Assembly (NCBI RefSeq): GCF_028747645.1
Contig: NZ_CP118100.1
Coordinates: forward strand, 2,356,001-2,420,000
Reading direction: 5' to 3'
Source of the DNA: Microbacterium esteraromaticum
GTDB taxonomy: Bacteria; Actinomycetota; Actinomycetes; Actinomycetales; Microbacteriaceae
Length of the DNA: 64,000 nt
The notes beneath the pieces are model-generated. The model had not been told where the DNA came from. It saw nothing but the letters and a program-made list of their open reading frames with translations, and did no database searches. Positions within the stretch are counted from its first letter, which is position 1. Each line of letters begins with the position of its first letter. Shown here one piece after another: positions 51,517 through 60,678 of this stretch. A program made the translations under genes and the position numbers.

Positions 51517-52730
51517 GCGTTCTCTCCGTTTCGTGCCGCGACAGCCTTCGCCGCGCTCTTGTCCGTGCGCTTCTTCTTGCTCTTCTTGGTCTTCTTCTTG
51601 CCGGTGTCCGGCGCCTCGATCCGCGGCAGGCGGATCGTGAAGGTCGACCCCCGCCCCGGCCGCGACCACAGCCGCACCTCGCCGCCGTGCCGCTGTGTCG
51701 CGTGCTTGACGATCGATAGCCCGAGCCCGGTGCCCCCGGTGCGTCGCGAGCGCGCTTCGTCGGCGCGGTAGAAGCGCTCGAAGATGCGCTCAGCATCCGC
51801 TTCCGCGATACCGATTCCCTGATCTGCGACGGCGATCTCGACGATGTCGTCGACGACCTTGACGCCGATTCCCACGCTCGAGCCCTTGGGCGAGTAGACG
51901 ATGGCGTTCGCGATCAGGTTACCGACGGCCTCGACGAGCACCTGTGCGTCGCCACGCACCCATGCGCCCCGCTCGCCGCCGCGAGTCAGCGTCACACCCG
52001 CCGAATCGGCCTGTACCAGATGCGCCTCGACCGAGGCCGCGACAACCTCATCGATCGAGATCGGCCTGACCTGTGCCAGAGTCTCGGCAGCCTGCAGTCT
52101 GGCCAGGCTCAGGATGCGACCGGTGAGCTGGCCGAGGCGACCGGCCTCGGCGGCGATCCGCTTGGCGAACACGCGCACCTGGTGTGGGTCGTCGGCCGCC
52201 GACTCGATGGCTTCGGCAAGAAGGCTGACCGAAGCGACCGGCGTCTTGAGCTCATGGCTGGTGTTGGCGACGAAATCGGTGCGCATCTGCTCGAGGCGCT
52301 CCCGCTCGGTGACATCGCGGATGATCAAGAGGGTCAGCTGCGCGCCGATACGACTCGACCGCGCCGACACCAGGCGCGGGTCGAGGCTTCCGCCCACGGC
52401 AAGACGCAGCGTGTCGGCCACGGTGTCCCCGTCATCACGCGCATTGCGCACGAGCCGGCGCAGATCGGCGTTGTCGAGCACGGCCCCCGGACGGATCCCG
52501 AACCGCTCCGCGGCATGGGACATCGCGACGACCACGCCCGAAGCGTTGAGCACGCAGGCGGGATCATCCATGCCCCGAAGAACCTCGGCCACGCCAGCGG
52601 GCACCGCGGTGGACGTCTCTTGTGCGGCCAGTGCCCGGACGCGGTAGGCCCAGACGACCAGCAGCACGGTACCGGCCCCGATGATCGCGCCGATGGCGAG
52701 TGCGAACAGCGCGAGCTGGGGCGAATCCAT
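51513..52730 (-). CDS. senX3: Phosphate sensor histidine kinase SenX3
   Basis: 405 residues. One or two N-terminal hydrophobic segments (about 8-30 'LFALAIGAIIGAGTVLLVVW'), a PAS-like linker (about 45-145), HisKA with 'ANTSHELKTPVASVSLLAEA', and HATPase_c with 'ANAIVYSPKGS', 'VADQGIGI' and 'GTGLGLSIVKHA'. The C-terminus carries an extra Lys-rich tail ('GKKKTKKSKKKRTDKSAAK'). SenX3 has no large extracytoplasmic sensor; phosphate status reaches it through the Pst/PhoU system. Divergent from phoU, the classic actinobacterial arrangement. Confidence 0.94.
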   Translation of the reverse strand: MDSPQLALFALAIGAIIGAGTVLLVVWAYRVRALAAQETSTAVPAGVAEVLRGMDDPACVLNASGVVVAMSHAAERFGIRPGAVLDNADLRRLVRNARDDGDTVADTLRLAVGGSLDPRLVSARSSRIGAQLTLLIIRDVTERERLEQMRTDFVANTSHELKTPVASVSLLAEAIESAADDPHQVRVFAKRIAAEAGRLGQLTGRILSLARLQAAETLAQVRPISIDEVVAASVEAHLVQADSAGVTLTRGGERGAWVRGDAQVLVEAVGNLIANAIVYSPKGSSVGIGVKVVDDIVEIAVADQGIGIAEADAERIFERFYRADEARSRRTGGTGLGLSIVKHATQRHGGEVRLWSRPGRGSTFTIRLPRIEAPDTGKKKTKKSKKKRTDKSAAKAVAARNGENA

Positions 52731-52801
52731 GGCTCCAGCGTACGGGGATCGCGCGGCTTTGCCTGCCGTTCAGCGCGCCGTCATGCGGCGGGAAGGCTAG
52801 T

Positions 52802-52841
52802 ATTCACATTCCGGGCACCGTTCGTTAACCTTCGGCGAACA
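52802..52841. promoter_or_regulatory. PHO-box-like direct repeats between senX3 and phoU
   Basis: Units of 11 bp: ATTCACATTCC (52802-52812), GGGCACCGTTC, GTTAACCTTCG (52824-52834), resembling the GTTCACC repeats bound by actinobacterial PhoP/RegX3. The repeat is degenerate but keeps the 11-bp period. It lies 70-130 bp from the two divergent starts. Confidence 0.55.
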
Positions 52842-52930
52842 CAATCGTGTCGACCTCGCGCGAGCGTGCCCCTCAGGCACCCGTGCCCGCGCACTCACCG
52901 TGCCGAGTCCCCGACGAAAGGTTGCGCGAC

Positions 52931-53644
52931 ATGCGCCAAGTGTTCCACCAGTCCCTCGAGGACCTGCAGACGAAGCTCACCGAGATCGCCGATCTCGTCA
53001 CGATCGCCATCGAGAAGGCGACCACTTCGTTCGCCGAGAGCGACGTCGCGCTGGCTGACGAGGTCATCGCCGACGACGCCAAGATCGACGAACTCGCCGT
53101 CGCGCTCGACGAGCAGGCCATCGAGATCCTGGCGCGCCAGCAGCCGGTCGCCCGCGACCTGCGCATCGTGATCACCGCGCTGCGCGTGAGCGCATCGCTC
53201 GAGCGCATGGGCGACATGGCCGAGCACATCGCTCAGCTCGCCCGCCTGCGCTTCCCCGAGCGCGCCGTGCCGAAGGGCCTCAAGGGCACCTTCCGCCGCA
53301 TGGGAGAGCTCGATGTCGAGATCGCTCGCACGCTCGCCGACCTGCTGCGCACGCAGGACCTGCGCTTCGCCGACGCGATCCGCAACGCCGATGACGACGT
53401 GGATGAGCTGCACGCGCACGTCTTCGACAAGGTGCTCAGCGACAACTGGAAGGGTGAGGCCGAGGCCACCGTCGATGCCACCCTCGCGAGCCGCTACCAC
53501 GAGCGCTTCGCCGACCACGCGGTCGCCGTGGCCAAGAAGGTCGTCTACCTCGCCACCGGCGACTGGGCGATCGAAGAAGAGGACATCGCTCTCGCCGTCG
53601 AGGCGCAGCTCTCGGCTCCTGACGGGGACGCACCGGAGGCCTGA
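52931..53644 (+). CDS. phoU: PhoU phosphate regulatory protein
   Basis: 237 residues, two PhoU helical bundles (about 1-110 and 120-230). Metal-binding-type acidic motifs are visible: 'ADEVIADDAKIDELAVALDE' and 'DAIRNADDDVDELHAHVFDK'. It transmits phosphate status from the PstSCAB importer to SenX3 and limits import. ATG at 52931; a GTG frame extending upstream is not needed. Faces senX3 across the PHO-box region. Confidence 0.95.
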   Translation: MRQVFHQSLEDLQTKLTEIADLVTIAIEKATTSFAESDVALADEVIADDAKIDELAVALDEQAIEILARQQPVARDLRIVITALRVSASLERMGDMAEHIAQLARLRFPERAVPKGLKGTFRRMGELDVEIARTLADLLRTQDLRFADAIRNADDDVDELHAHVFDKVLSDNWKGEAEATVDATLASRYHERFADHAVAVAKKVVYLATGDWAIEEEDIALAVEAQLSAPDGDAPEA

Positions 53645-53667
53645 TCCGCGGCATCCGCTGTTCGATA

Positions 53668-53714
53668 CGACGAAGCCCCTCTGAATCCGCCCAGGACTCA
53701 GAGGGGCTTCGTCG
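53668..53714. terminator. Terminator between phoU and gpmA
   Basis: Perfect 17-bp stem CGACGAAGCCCCTCTGA (53668-53684) and its complement (53698-53714), 13-nt loop, shared by the two converging genes. Confidence 0.87.
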
Positions 53715-53723
53715 TTGCGGGGA

Positions 53724-54467
53724 TTACTTCTTGCCCTGCGCGGCGACAGCCGCGGCACCGGCCGCAGCGGCCTCCGGGTCGAGGTAGCGAGCCGGTCCAG
53801 TCGGCACGTTGTTCTCATCGAGTTCGTACACCAGCGGGATGCCGGTGGGAATGTTCAGCTCGGCGATGTCGTCGTCGCTGATGCCGTCGAGGTGCTTGAC
53901 CAGACCGCGCAGCGAGTTGCCGTGCGCGGTGACGAGCACCGTCTTGCCGGCTTCGAGGTCGGGGACGATCGCGTCCTCCCAGTACGGCAGCAGGCGGTCG
54001 ATGACGAGCTTGAGCGACTCGGTGCGCGGCACGTCGCCGTCGATGCCCGCGTAGCGCGCGTCGTGTACCTGGCTGAACTCACTGTCGTCGTCGAGCAGCG
54101 GCGGCGGCACGTCGAACGAGCGGCGCCAGAGCTGGAACTGCTCGGGGCCGAACTCTTCGAGCGTCTGTGCCTTGTCCTTGCCCTGCAGCGCGCCGTAGTG
54201 ACGCTCGTTGAGGCGCCACGAGCGGGTCACTGGAATCCACAGCCGATCGGCGGCATCCAGGGCGATGTTCGCGGTCTGGATCGCACGGCTCAGCAGCGAC
54301 GTGTGCAGCACGTCGGGCAGCAGCCCGGCTTCGGCCAGCAGCTCGCCACCACGGCGGGCCTCTTCCTTGCCCTGCTCGGTCAGGCGGACGTCCACCCATC
54401 CGGTGAACAGGTTGAGCTTGTTCCATTCGCTCTGGCCGTGCCGGAGCAGAATCAGGGTGCGCGTCAT
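53724..54467 (-). CDS. gpmA: 2,3-bisphosphoglycerate-dependent phosphoglycerate mutase
   Basis: 247 residues. Glycolysis/gluconeogenesis: interconverts 3- and 2-phosphoglycerate. Catalytic phospho-His in '[20 protein letters not shown]', '[20 protein letters not shown]' and the second His in '[20 protein letters not shown]' are intact. The C-terminal tail is Ala-rich. Downstream of ygfZ by 31 bp on the same strand. Confidence 0.97.
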   Translation of the reverse strand: MTRTLILLRHGQSEWNKLNLFTGWVDVRLTEQGKEEARRGGELLAEAGLLPDVLHTSLLSRAIQTANIALDAADRLWIPVTRSWRLNERHYGALQGKDKAQTLEEFGPEQFQLWRRSFDVPPPLLDDDSEFSQVHDARYAGIDGDVPRTESLKLVIDRLLPYWEDAIVPDLEAGKTVLVTAHGNSLRGLVKHLDGISDDDIAELNIPTGIPLVYELDENNVPTGPARYLDPEAAAAGAAAVAAQGKK

Positions 54468-54498
54468 GCACCCAGCCTATCGGCCGGGCACGACCGGC

Positions 54499-55590
54499 TC
54501 AGCGGCTGTTGCGAGGATCCTCGCCCAGCGGTCGCCGCGACAGGCGCGTCAGACGAGGCACCTCGGCCGTGGCCCCGGCATCGGCCGGCACGATGACCTG
54601 CTGCGCCGCCGCGATGTCGACGCCGTCGGCACGCACAACCAGGTCGCCGATCGGCGCTCGTCGTGAGAGCATCGCCAACGCGATCGGCCCGTCCTCGTAG
54701 TGCAGCGCGGCGGAGGTCACCTGACCGACTTCGGCGTCACCCGACAGCACGGGCGATCCCGGCTGCGGCAGGGTCACCTCGCTGCCATCGAGGTGCAGTG
54801 CCGCGAGTCGTCGCGGCGGATGGCCGAGATTGTGCACCTTCGCGACGGTTTCCTGGCCGCGGTAGCACCCCTTGTCGAGGTGCACCGCGGAGCGGATCCA
54901 ATCGGCCTCGTGCGGAATCGTGCGCTCATCGACCTCATGCGACCAACGGGGGCGCCACGCGGCGATGCGAAGAGCCTCGGCCGCCAGCGCCCCCGCGAAC
55001 GGCCCCGTGAGCGCATCCGCGTCATCGACCACGGCGATCGTCCAGGCGTAGTCCGCGCCCGGATGCCCGTCGACGGCGGCGTACTGGTGTCCGCCCGGCT
55101 GCACGCTCTGCCACGGGTCGTTCCAGATAAGCACGTGACCATTTGGAGCCGCGGCGGCCACGCGGGCCTGCGCACCGTCTCCTGCGAAGAAACCCACCAG
55201 GACAGCATCCGACTTCACCGTGACGGTGACGCGGGAGCGGAAGACCATGCGCTGCAACCAGGTGGCCAGCGCATCGGCATCCGCGCTGTCGGCGATCAAC
55301 CACGTCGCCGTGCCGTCCTCGAAGACGGCGGCGGCGTGCTCGACGCGCCCCTGCGGGTCGAGCACGAGCAGCTCAGTGCTGGCACCCGCGGGCAGGCCCT
55401 TCAACGCCTGCGAGGTGAACGAGTCGAGCCAGGTGAGGCGGTCTGCGCCTGCGACCTCGATCAGGGTGCGATCGGTCAGCGGCACCAAAGCCTCGCCCGC
55501 GGCCAGCTGCCGCTGCTCGATGAGCGGGTTGCCGAAGTGGGCGATCACGTCGCCATCACGGACGGCACCAGGGATGCTGTCGAACACCAC
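54499..55590 (-). CDS. ygfZ: YgfZ/GcvT-fold Fe-S cluster assembly protein
   Basis: 363 residues. Tetrahydrofolate-dependent factor that helps build certain Fe-S enzymes. The signature 'DKGCYRGQETVAKVHNLG' (K-G-C-Y-x-G-Q-E) is present, with the GcvT-like fold ('LTDRTLIEVAGADRLTWLDS', 'LVLDPQGRVEHAAAVFED'). It starts at tandem GTG codons (55590/55587). Four bases after the nitrobindin-like stop, so co-transcribed. Confidence 0.93.
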   Translation of the reverse strand: MVFDSIPGAVRDGDVIAHFGNPLIEQRQLAAGEALVPLTDRTLIEVAGADRLTWLDSFTSQALKGLPAGASTELLVLDPQGRVEHAAAVFEDGTATWLIADSADADALATWLQRMVFRSRVTVTVKSDAVLVGFFAGDGAQARVAAAAPNGHVLIWNDPWQSVQPGGHQYAAVDGHPGADYAWTIAVVDDADALTGPFAGALAAEALRIAAWRPRWSHEVDERTIPHEADWIRSAVHLDKGCYRGQETVAKVHNLGHPPRRLAALHLDGSEVTLPQPGSPVLSGDAEVGQVTSAALHYEDGPIALAMLSRRAPIGDLVVRADGVDIAAAQQVIVPADAGATAEVPRLTRLSRRPLGEDPRNSR

Positions 55591-55594
55591 CGGC

Positions 55595-56197
55595 TCAGAC
55601 CTTGGCCAGGCGGGCGGATGCGTGCGACTTCAGCGTCTCGCCCATCGCCGCGATGTCCCAGGCCCAGAGCAGGTGTCCATCGACCAGGCCGTACATGCGG
55701 CTGGCCGCAGTGTACTGTTTTGCACCCGCGGGACGCACGACGGCATCCGTGGCGATGTCGATACGGGGGCCGGCGATGCGCCCCAGGTAGAGCTCGAGCG
55801 TGCCGTCCGAATGCGCGACCGAGACCTCGAGCGGGAAACCGTCGTCGGTACGCAGTGCCTCGACGTCGTCGACCGTGCGCTCGGTCGCGGCCTCGGCGGG
55901 AGGCAGGAGCGCGGGGCCGGGATCGGATGCCGTGCGCGGCCGTGCGAGGTGCCAGAAGCCGGTCTCGGACAGCAAGGCGATCGGCTCGTCCTGACCCTCA
56001 GCGCCGCGGAACGAGGCCGTGGCGGCGTAATTCAGGAACGGCCCGCCATCGTGGCTGAAGCTCACGCGATGGGTGAACTCGCCCTCGAAGCGCTGGTCAC
56101 CCGCACTGTACTCGATGACGCCGGTGCCCTCCCAGACGCCGAGCAACCACGACAACGGTGCCAGATCGGCAGGCAGATCCGTGGGCAGTTCGATCAT
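55595..56197 (-). CDS. Nitrobindin-like (FABP-family, DUF1794) protein
   Basis: 200 residues, ten-stranded beta-barrel family. 'LSWLLGVWEGTGVIEY' holds the GxWxGxG lip motif, and the heme-proximal His is likely in the C-terminal 'ETLKSHASARLAKV'. Actinobacterial members bind heme and may detoxify peroxynitrite/NO. ATG at 56197; between the 37-residue membrane gene and ygfZ on the same strand. Confidence 0.9.
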   Translation of the reverse strand: MIELPTDLPADLAPLSWLLGVWEGTGVIEYSAGDQRFEGEFTHRVSFSHDGGPFLNYAATASFRGAEGQDEPIALLSETGFWHLARPRTASDPGPALLPPAEAATERTVDDVEALRTDDGFPLEVSVAHSDGTLELYLGRIAGPRIDIATDAVVRPAGAKQYTAASRMYGLVDGHLLWAWDIAAMGETLKSHASARLAKV

Positions 56198-56210
56198 GAT
56201 CGGCTCTGGA

Positions 56211-56324
56211 TCAGCGCTGACCGCGGAACAGGTTCACCAGCACGACGCCGGCGACGAAGGCGATCGCGAGGCCCGCAAGGCCCAGCAGACCGAGGAAGAA
56301 GAGTTCGAGCGCGACGATGTCCAT
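56211..56324 (-). CDS. 37-residue single-span membrane protein
   Basis: MDIVALELFFLGLLGLAGLA then IAFVAGVVLVNLFRGQR; one long hydrophobic helix and a short basic tail. The start ATG at 56324 is only 7 nt after a TAGACT -10 box on the minus strand, so it is a leaderless message. It ends 13 bp before the nitrobindin-like gene and is probably the first gene of gene order membrane protein-FABP-ygfZ-gpmA. Too short for most gene finders; function unknown. Confidence 0.65.
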   Translation of the reverse strand: MDIVALELFFLGLLGLAGLAIAFVAGVVLVNLFRGQR

Positions 56325-56363
56325 GCCCGACAGTCTAGTCACCTGTCACGCACCCCGGTCGCG

Positions 56364-56657
56364 TCAGAACGCCGAGACGAGTGTCGCGACGCCGAAGGCC
56401 GCCGACGCCATCCCCATCAGCACCAGCGATCCCACGATGCTGGCCGATACCCGCACGACGAACCCCTGCGGACGGGCATACGCCAGCTGCACGGCGAACG
56501 ACAGCAACACGACACCGCCGAAGGCGATCAGCAACCAGCCGATCCGGGTGTCGGCCGGCAGCAGGAATCCCAGCAGGATCGCCGTCACCGCCGCCACGCC
56601 CCAGACGGCGAGCACGCCGTGGAACGCGTTGCGCGGAGCGAGTGCCACTTCTTGCAT
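56364..56657 (-). CDS. Small membrane protein with three transmembrane segments
   Basis: 97 residues (MQEVALAPRNAFHGVLAVWG...). Hydrophobic segments at about 14-34, 41-60 and 70-95. TACGAT lies 6 nt before ATG 56657 on the minus strand, again a leaderless start; the longer frame has no support. No family recognised. It precedes the 37-residue gene by 39 bp. Confidence 0.72.
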   Translation of the reverse strand: MQEVALAPRNAFHGVLAVWGVAAVTAILLGFLLPADTRIGWLLIAFGGVVLLSFAVQLAYARPQGFVVRVSASIVGSLVLMGMASAAFGVATLVSAF

Positions 56658-56738
56658 GACGCCATCGTACCCGTCACATACCCGGACCCGTCTGACGCAT
56701 TCCGCCGACAGCGGGACGCACCCGACTAACATGTGTGA

Positions 56739-57416
56739 GTGGCCGTGTTGGTGGTACTCACCCCGGCTCCCGATGCGGAGCCGGTGCTGCCAGCGCTCGG
56801 GTTGCTCGCCCACAGCATCCGCCATCACCCGATCGAGCCGTCCCGTCTGCTGTCGCTCCCCGAGTGCGCGGCGATCGTCGTGGACGGCCGCGAAGACCTC
56901 GTCGCGGCCCGAGCCGCCTGTCGTCTGTTGCAGACCGCGGGCGGCGAGGCGCCAGTGCTGCTCGTGGTCACCGAGGGCGGCATGAGCGCGATCTCCACCG
57001 AATGGGGCTTCGCCGATGTCGTGCTGGCCACCGCGGGCCCCGCCGAGGTCGATGCCCGCCTGCGTCTCGCACTGACCCGGCCCGACGCCGAGACACCCGT
57101 CAGCGTGCAGGCATCCGGGATCACAATCGACGAGCAGTCGTACTCTGCCAAGTTGCACGGACGGCCGCTGGACCTGACGTACAAGGAGTTCCAGCTGCTG
57201 CACTTCCTGGCGACACACCCTTCTCGGGTGTTCACCCGAGAACAGCTGCTCAGCGACGTCTGGGGCTACGACTATTTCGGTGGCACCCGCACCGTCGACG
57301 TGCACGTGCGTCGCCTGCGCGCCAAGCTCGGCGACGCCGAGCAGGTCATCGGCACCGTCCGCAACGTCGGCTACCGCTTCAATCTGAACGACGAACCGGG
57401 ACAGGCGGCGGGCTGA
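56739..57416 (+). CDS. glnR: GlnR-type orphan response regulator
   Basis: 225 residues. The N-terminus is a degenerate receiver ('[15 protein letters not shown]', '[20 protein letters not shown]', '[20 protein letters not shown]') with the GlnR look, in which the phosphorylation pocket is altered; the C-terminal winged helix ('[20 protein letters not shown]', '[20 protein letters not shown]', '[12 protein letters not shown]') is near-identical to GlnR. GlnR controls nitrogen assimilation genes in actinobacteria. TAACAT lies 6 nt before the GTG start (leaderless). The paralogous name MtrA-like is less likely. Confidence 0.87.
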   Translation: MAVLVVLTPAPDAEPVLPALGLLAHSIRHHPIEPSRLLSLPECAAIVVDGREDLVAARAACRLLQTAGGEAPVLLVVTEGGMSAISTEWGFADVVLATAGPAEVDARLRLALTRPDAETPVSVQASGITIDEQSYSAKLHGRPLDLTYKEFQLLHFLATHPSRVFTREQLLSDVWGYDYFGGTRTVDVHVRRLRAKLGDAEQVIGTVRNVGYRFNLNDEPGQAAG

Positions 57417-57456
57417 GTTCCCCTGCTCGTAACCGACGGATGCAAGGATGTACCCC

Positions 57457-59622
57457 ATGATCGATCACGTACTTGTCGACGCCGGACTCGAGGACGCCGA
57501 AGACGACGACTTCGACGCGCATGAGACCCCGGACTCGGTTCTGCCCGATCATCGCTACCACGACCGGGAACTGAGCTGGTTGGCGTTCAACCAGCGTGTG
57601 CTCGAACTGGCCGAGGACCCCACGGTCCCCGAACTGGAACGGGCGAACTTCCTGGCGATCTTCGCCAGCAACCTCGACGAGTTCTTCATGGTGCGCGTCG
57701 CCGGACTCAAGCGGCGGATCCTCACAGGGCTGGCCGTGCCCACCAATGTCGGACGCGCGCCCTCCGACGTGCTCAGCGACATCTCGCGCGAGGCCCATGC
57801 GCTGCAGTTGCGGCACGCCGCGGTCTGGAGCGAACAGGTCAAGCCCGCACTGGCTGACGCCGGCATCGAGATCACCGACTGGGACGAGCTGACCGACGCT
57901 GAGCGCGCCGCGCTGGGCGAGTACTTCCAGGCGCAGGTCTTCCCCGTGCTCATGCCGCTGGCCGTCGACCCCGCGCACCCGTTCCCCTATATCTCCGGGC
58001 TCTCGCTGAACCTCGCCATCCGCATCCGCAACGCCCGCACCGGTCGCCAGGAGTTCGCGCGCCTCAAGGTGCCCTCGATGCTGCCGCGTCTCATCGCCGT
58101 CCCCGGAGGCGGGCAGATCGTGCGCTACATCCGTCTCGAAGACCTCATCGCCAACCACCTGGATGATCTGTTCCCGGGGATGGAGGTGCTCGACCACCAC
58201 GCGTTCCGGCTGACCCGCAACGAGGACGTCGAGGTCGAAGAGGATGAGAGCGAGAATCTCATCCAGGCGCTCGAAGCCGAGCTGCTCAGGCGCCGGTTCG
58301 GTCCACCGATCCGCCTCGAAATCACCGACGACATGGACGATGTGACGCTCGAGCTGCTCATCACCGAGCTCGACATCACCGACCAGGAGGTCTACCGCCT
58401 ACCTGGGCCGCTGGACCTGCGCGGCCTGTTCGGCCTGTCGCGGATCGACCGCCCCGACCTGCGCTACCCGCCGCACCTGCCGACCACGGCCGTGGCGTTC
58501 CAGCCCGGCGACAGCAATGAGCGGCCCGACATCTTCCGGGCCATCGGCAAGTCCGATGTGCTCGTGCACCACCCCTACGAATCGTTCGCGACGAGCGTGC
58601 AGGCGTTCCTCGAGCAAGCCGCGCGCGACCCGCACGTCCTGGCCATCAAGCAGACGTTGTACCGCACCTCGGGCGACAGCCCGATCGTGCAGGCCCTCAT
58701 CGACGCCGCCGAGGCCGGCAAGTCGGTGCTGGCACTTGTCGAGGTGAAGGCCCGCTTCGATGAGGCCGCCAACATCGTCTGGGCTCGCAAGCTCGAGAAG
58801 GCCGGCGTGCACGTCGTGTACGGACTGGTGGGTCTGAAGACGCACTGCAAGCTGGCGCTCGTGATCCGCGAGGAGGACGGCGTACTGCGCCACTACTCGC
58901 ACGTCGGCACCGGCAACTACAACCCCAAGACCAGCCGCATCTACGAGGACTTCGGTCTGTTCACCGCCGACCCGCTCGTCGGACGCGACCTCACCCGCCT
59001 GTTCAACGAGCTCAGCGGCTACGCGATCGAGAAGAAGTTCAAGCGTCTGCTCGTGGCGCCCCTGCATCTGCGCAAGGGGCTGCTGCGTCACATCGACAAC
59101 GAGCGCAAGCACGCCGAGGCCGGTCGCCCCGCACGCATCCGTATCAAGGTCAACTCGATGGTCGACGAGCAGATCGTGGACGCCCTGTACCGCGCCAGCA
59201 TCGCCGGCGTGAAGGTCGAGGTGTGGGTGCGCGGCATCTGCGGCCTGCGCGTGGACCTGCCCGGCGTCAGCGACAACATCACGGTGCGCAGCATCCTGGG
59301 GCGTTACCTCGAGCATTCGCGACTGTTCATGTTCGACAACGACGGCGACCCGATCGTCTACATCGGCAGCGCCGACATGATGCACCGCAACCTCGACCGG
59401 CGCGTCGAGGCGCTGGTGCGCCTGGAGGACCCGGCGCACACCAAGGAACTGCACGCGCTGTTCGATCTCGCCATGGACCCGCGTACCAGTTCGTGGCATC
59501 TGGGTGAGGGCGGGGTGTGGACGCGCGCCCAGTCGACAGAGGAGGCACCGCTGATCGATCTGCAGGACCGCATGATGGCGGCCGTCCAGGGACGCCGCCG
59601 TCGCAAGCAGACCCGTCGATGA
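57457..59622 (+). CDS. ppk: Polyphosphate kinase 1
   Basis: 721 residues from ATG 57457 (AAGGATG upstream; ATG at 57448 is the other option). Synthesises polyphosphate from ATP, reversibly. N-domain '[20 protein letters not shown]' and '[20 protein letters not shown]'; catalytic region '[20 protein letters not shown]', '[20 protein letters not shown]', the phospho-His in '[16 protein letters not shown]' and '[20 protein letters not shown]'. The stop overlaps the start of the next gene (ATGA). Confidence 0.97.
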   Translation: MIDHVLVDAGLEDAEDDDFDAHETPDSVLPDHRYHDRELSWLAFNQRVLELAEDPTVPELERANFLAIFASNLDEFFMVRVAGLKRRILTGLAVPTNVGRAPSDVLSDISREAHALQLRHAAVWSEQVKPALADAGIEITDWDELTDAERAALGEYFQAQVFPVLMPLAVDPAHPFPYISGLSLNLAIRIRNARTGRQEFARLKVPSMLPRLIAVPGGGQIVRYIRLEDLIANHLDDLFPGMEVLDHHAFRLTRNEDVEVEEDESENLIQALEAELLRRRFGPPIRLEITDDMDDVTLELLITELDITDQEVYRLPGPLDLRGLFGLSRIDRPDLRYPPHLPTTAVAFQPGDSNERPDIFRAIGKSDVLVHHPYESFATSVQAFLEQAARDPHVLAIKQTLYRTSGDSPIVQALIDAAEAGKSVLALVEVKARFDEAANIVWARKLEKAGVHVVYGLVGLKTHCKLALVIREEDGVLRHYSHVGTGNYNPKTSRIYEDFGLFTADPLVGRDLTRLFNELSGYAIEKKFKRLLVAPLHLRKGLLRHIDNERKHAEAGRPARIRIKVNSMVDEQIVDALYRASIAGVKVEVWVRGICGLRVDLPGVSDNITVRSILGRYLEHSRLFMFDNDGDPIVYIGSADMMHRNLDRRVEALVRLEDPAHTKELHALFDLAMDPRTSSWHLGEGGVWTRAQSTEEAPLIDLQDRMMAAVQGRRRRKQTRR

Positions 59623-60557
59623 CCGACACCGCCGTCTACGCCGCCGGCGCCGTCGTCTGGCGGATGCTGGAGGGCAAGCTGCGCGTGCTGCTGATCCACC
59701 GCACGAAGTACCGTGACGTGACGCTGCCCAAGGGCAAGGTCGACCCGGGCGAGATGCTCGCCGAGACCGCGGTGCGTGAGGTTCGTGAAGAGACCGGCAT
59801 CCGCGTCTGTCTGGGCGTCCCGGTCGGCGTGAGCAAGTACTGGATGCGCCCCAAGCGCCAGAAGGTCGTGCACTACTGGGCTGCCGAGGCGACCGACGAC
59901 GCGATCCGCGCCTCATCCTTCGTCCCCAACGGTGAGATCGCCGCCATCGAATGGGTCAGCGTGAAGCAGGCGCGCCAGCGCCTGAGCTATCCCGTCGACA
60001 TCGAGATCCTCGAGAACTTCGCACGGCTGGTCGAGGACGGCGTACTGCATACCTTCCCGTTGATCGCGCTGCGCCACGCCAAGGCGGTTGCGCGGTCGGA
60101 CTGGGACGGGCCGGACGCTGCGCGGCCACTCACCGGCAAGGGCGTGCGCCAGGCGAAGGCGATCGTCGCGCCGTTGCGGGCCTTCGGGGTGCGCCGCATC
60201 GTCACCAGCGACGCCGAACGGTGCCGGCAGACCGTAGCTCCGCTGGAACGCAAACTCGGGCGGGCGGCGCGCGTCACCGACAAGATCAGTCAGGATGCCT
60301 GGGAACACGGCACCGCCGATGTCCGCTCCGTCATCGGACGCCGTGTGCGCTCTCGCAAGCCCGCTGTGCTGTGCAGCCACGGCCCCGTTCTGCCGGAACT
60401 GCTCTCAGAGATGGCACTGGCGACCGGCACCATGCGCGGGTCGTATGTCAACAGCGCGAGCGCACTGGCCATGTCCGCGTTCTCGGTTGTTCACCTCTCG
60501 GCAACCAATCCGGGGTCAGGGATCATCTCGATCGAGACCCATGAGCCGAAGGTCTAG
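59619..60557 (+). CDS. Nudix hydrolase fused to histidine phosphatase domain (MutT1-like)
   Basis: 312 residues. Residues 1-135: Nudix domain with box '[20 protein letters not shown]' followed by TGI. Residues 145-300: histidine phosphatase fold ('[15 protein letters not shown]' with RHA in place of RHG, '[17 protein letters not shown]'). Actinobacterial MutT1 proteins with this fusion hydrolyse 8-oxo-dGTP and diadenosine polyphosphates. It is translationally coupled to ppk, so a role in nucleotide or polyphosphate housekeeping is plausible. Confidence 0.93.
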   Translation: MTDTAVYAAGAVVWRMLEGKLRVLLIHRTKYRDVTLPKGKVDPGEMLAETAVREVREETGIRVCLGVPVGVSKYWMRPKRQKVVHYWAAEATDDAIRASSFVPNGEIAAIEWVSVKQARQRLSYPVDIEILENFARLVEDGVLHTFPLIALRHAKAVARSDWDGPDAARPLTGKGVRQAKAIVAPLRAFGVRRIVTSDAERCRQTVAPLERKLGRAARVTDKISQDAWEHGTADVRSVIGRRVRSRKPAVLCSHGPVLPELLSEMALATGTMRGSYVNSASALAMSAFSVVHLSATNPGSGIISIETHEPKV

Positions 60558-60569
60558 CCGACAGCAGTC

Positions 60570-60610
60570 GTTCACCTTCCGTTCACCATCGTGGGAGAGT
60601 CTCGTTAACC
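60570..60610 (+). promoter_or_regulatory. PHO box upstream of pstS
   Basis: Two 11-bp direct repeats GTTCACCTTCC (60570-60580) and GTTCACCATCG (60581-60591) match the actinobacterial PHO-box unit GTTCACC-N4 closely, with a further GTTAACC at 60604-60610. It lies about 70-110 bp before pstS. Binding by RegX3/PhoP-type regulator is expected. Confidence 0.75.
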
Positions 60611-60678
60611 GTCGCTCGTAGCGTCACTGTGTGCCCCGCACCAGGGCATCCACAAGTCCCCGATCGAACGGATCCACA

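Noticed and set aside
57448-57456. Earlier ATG for ppk
   Set aside because: It leaves little space from AAGGA; ATG 57457 is preferred, although the difference is only three residues.
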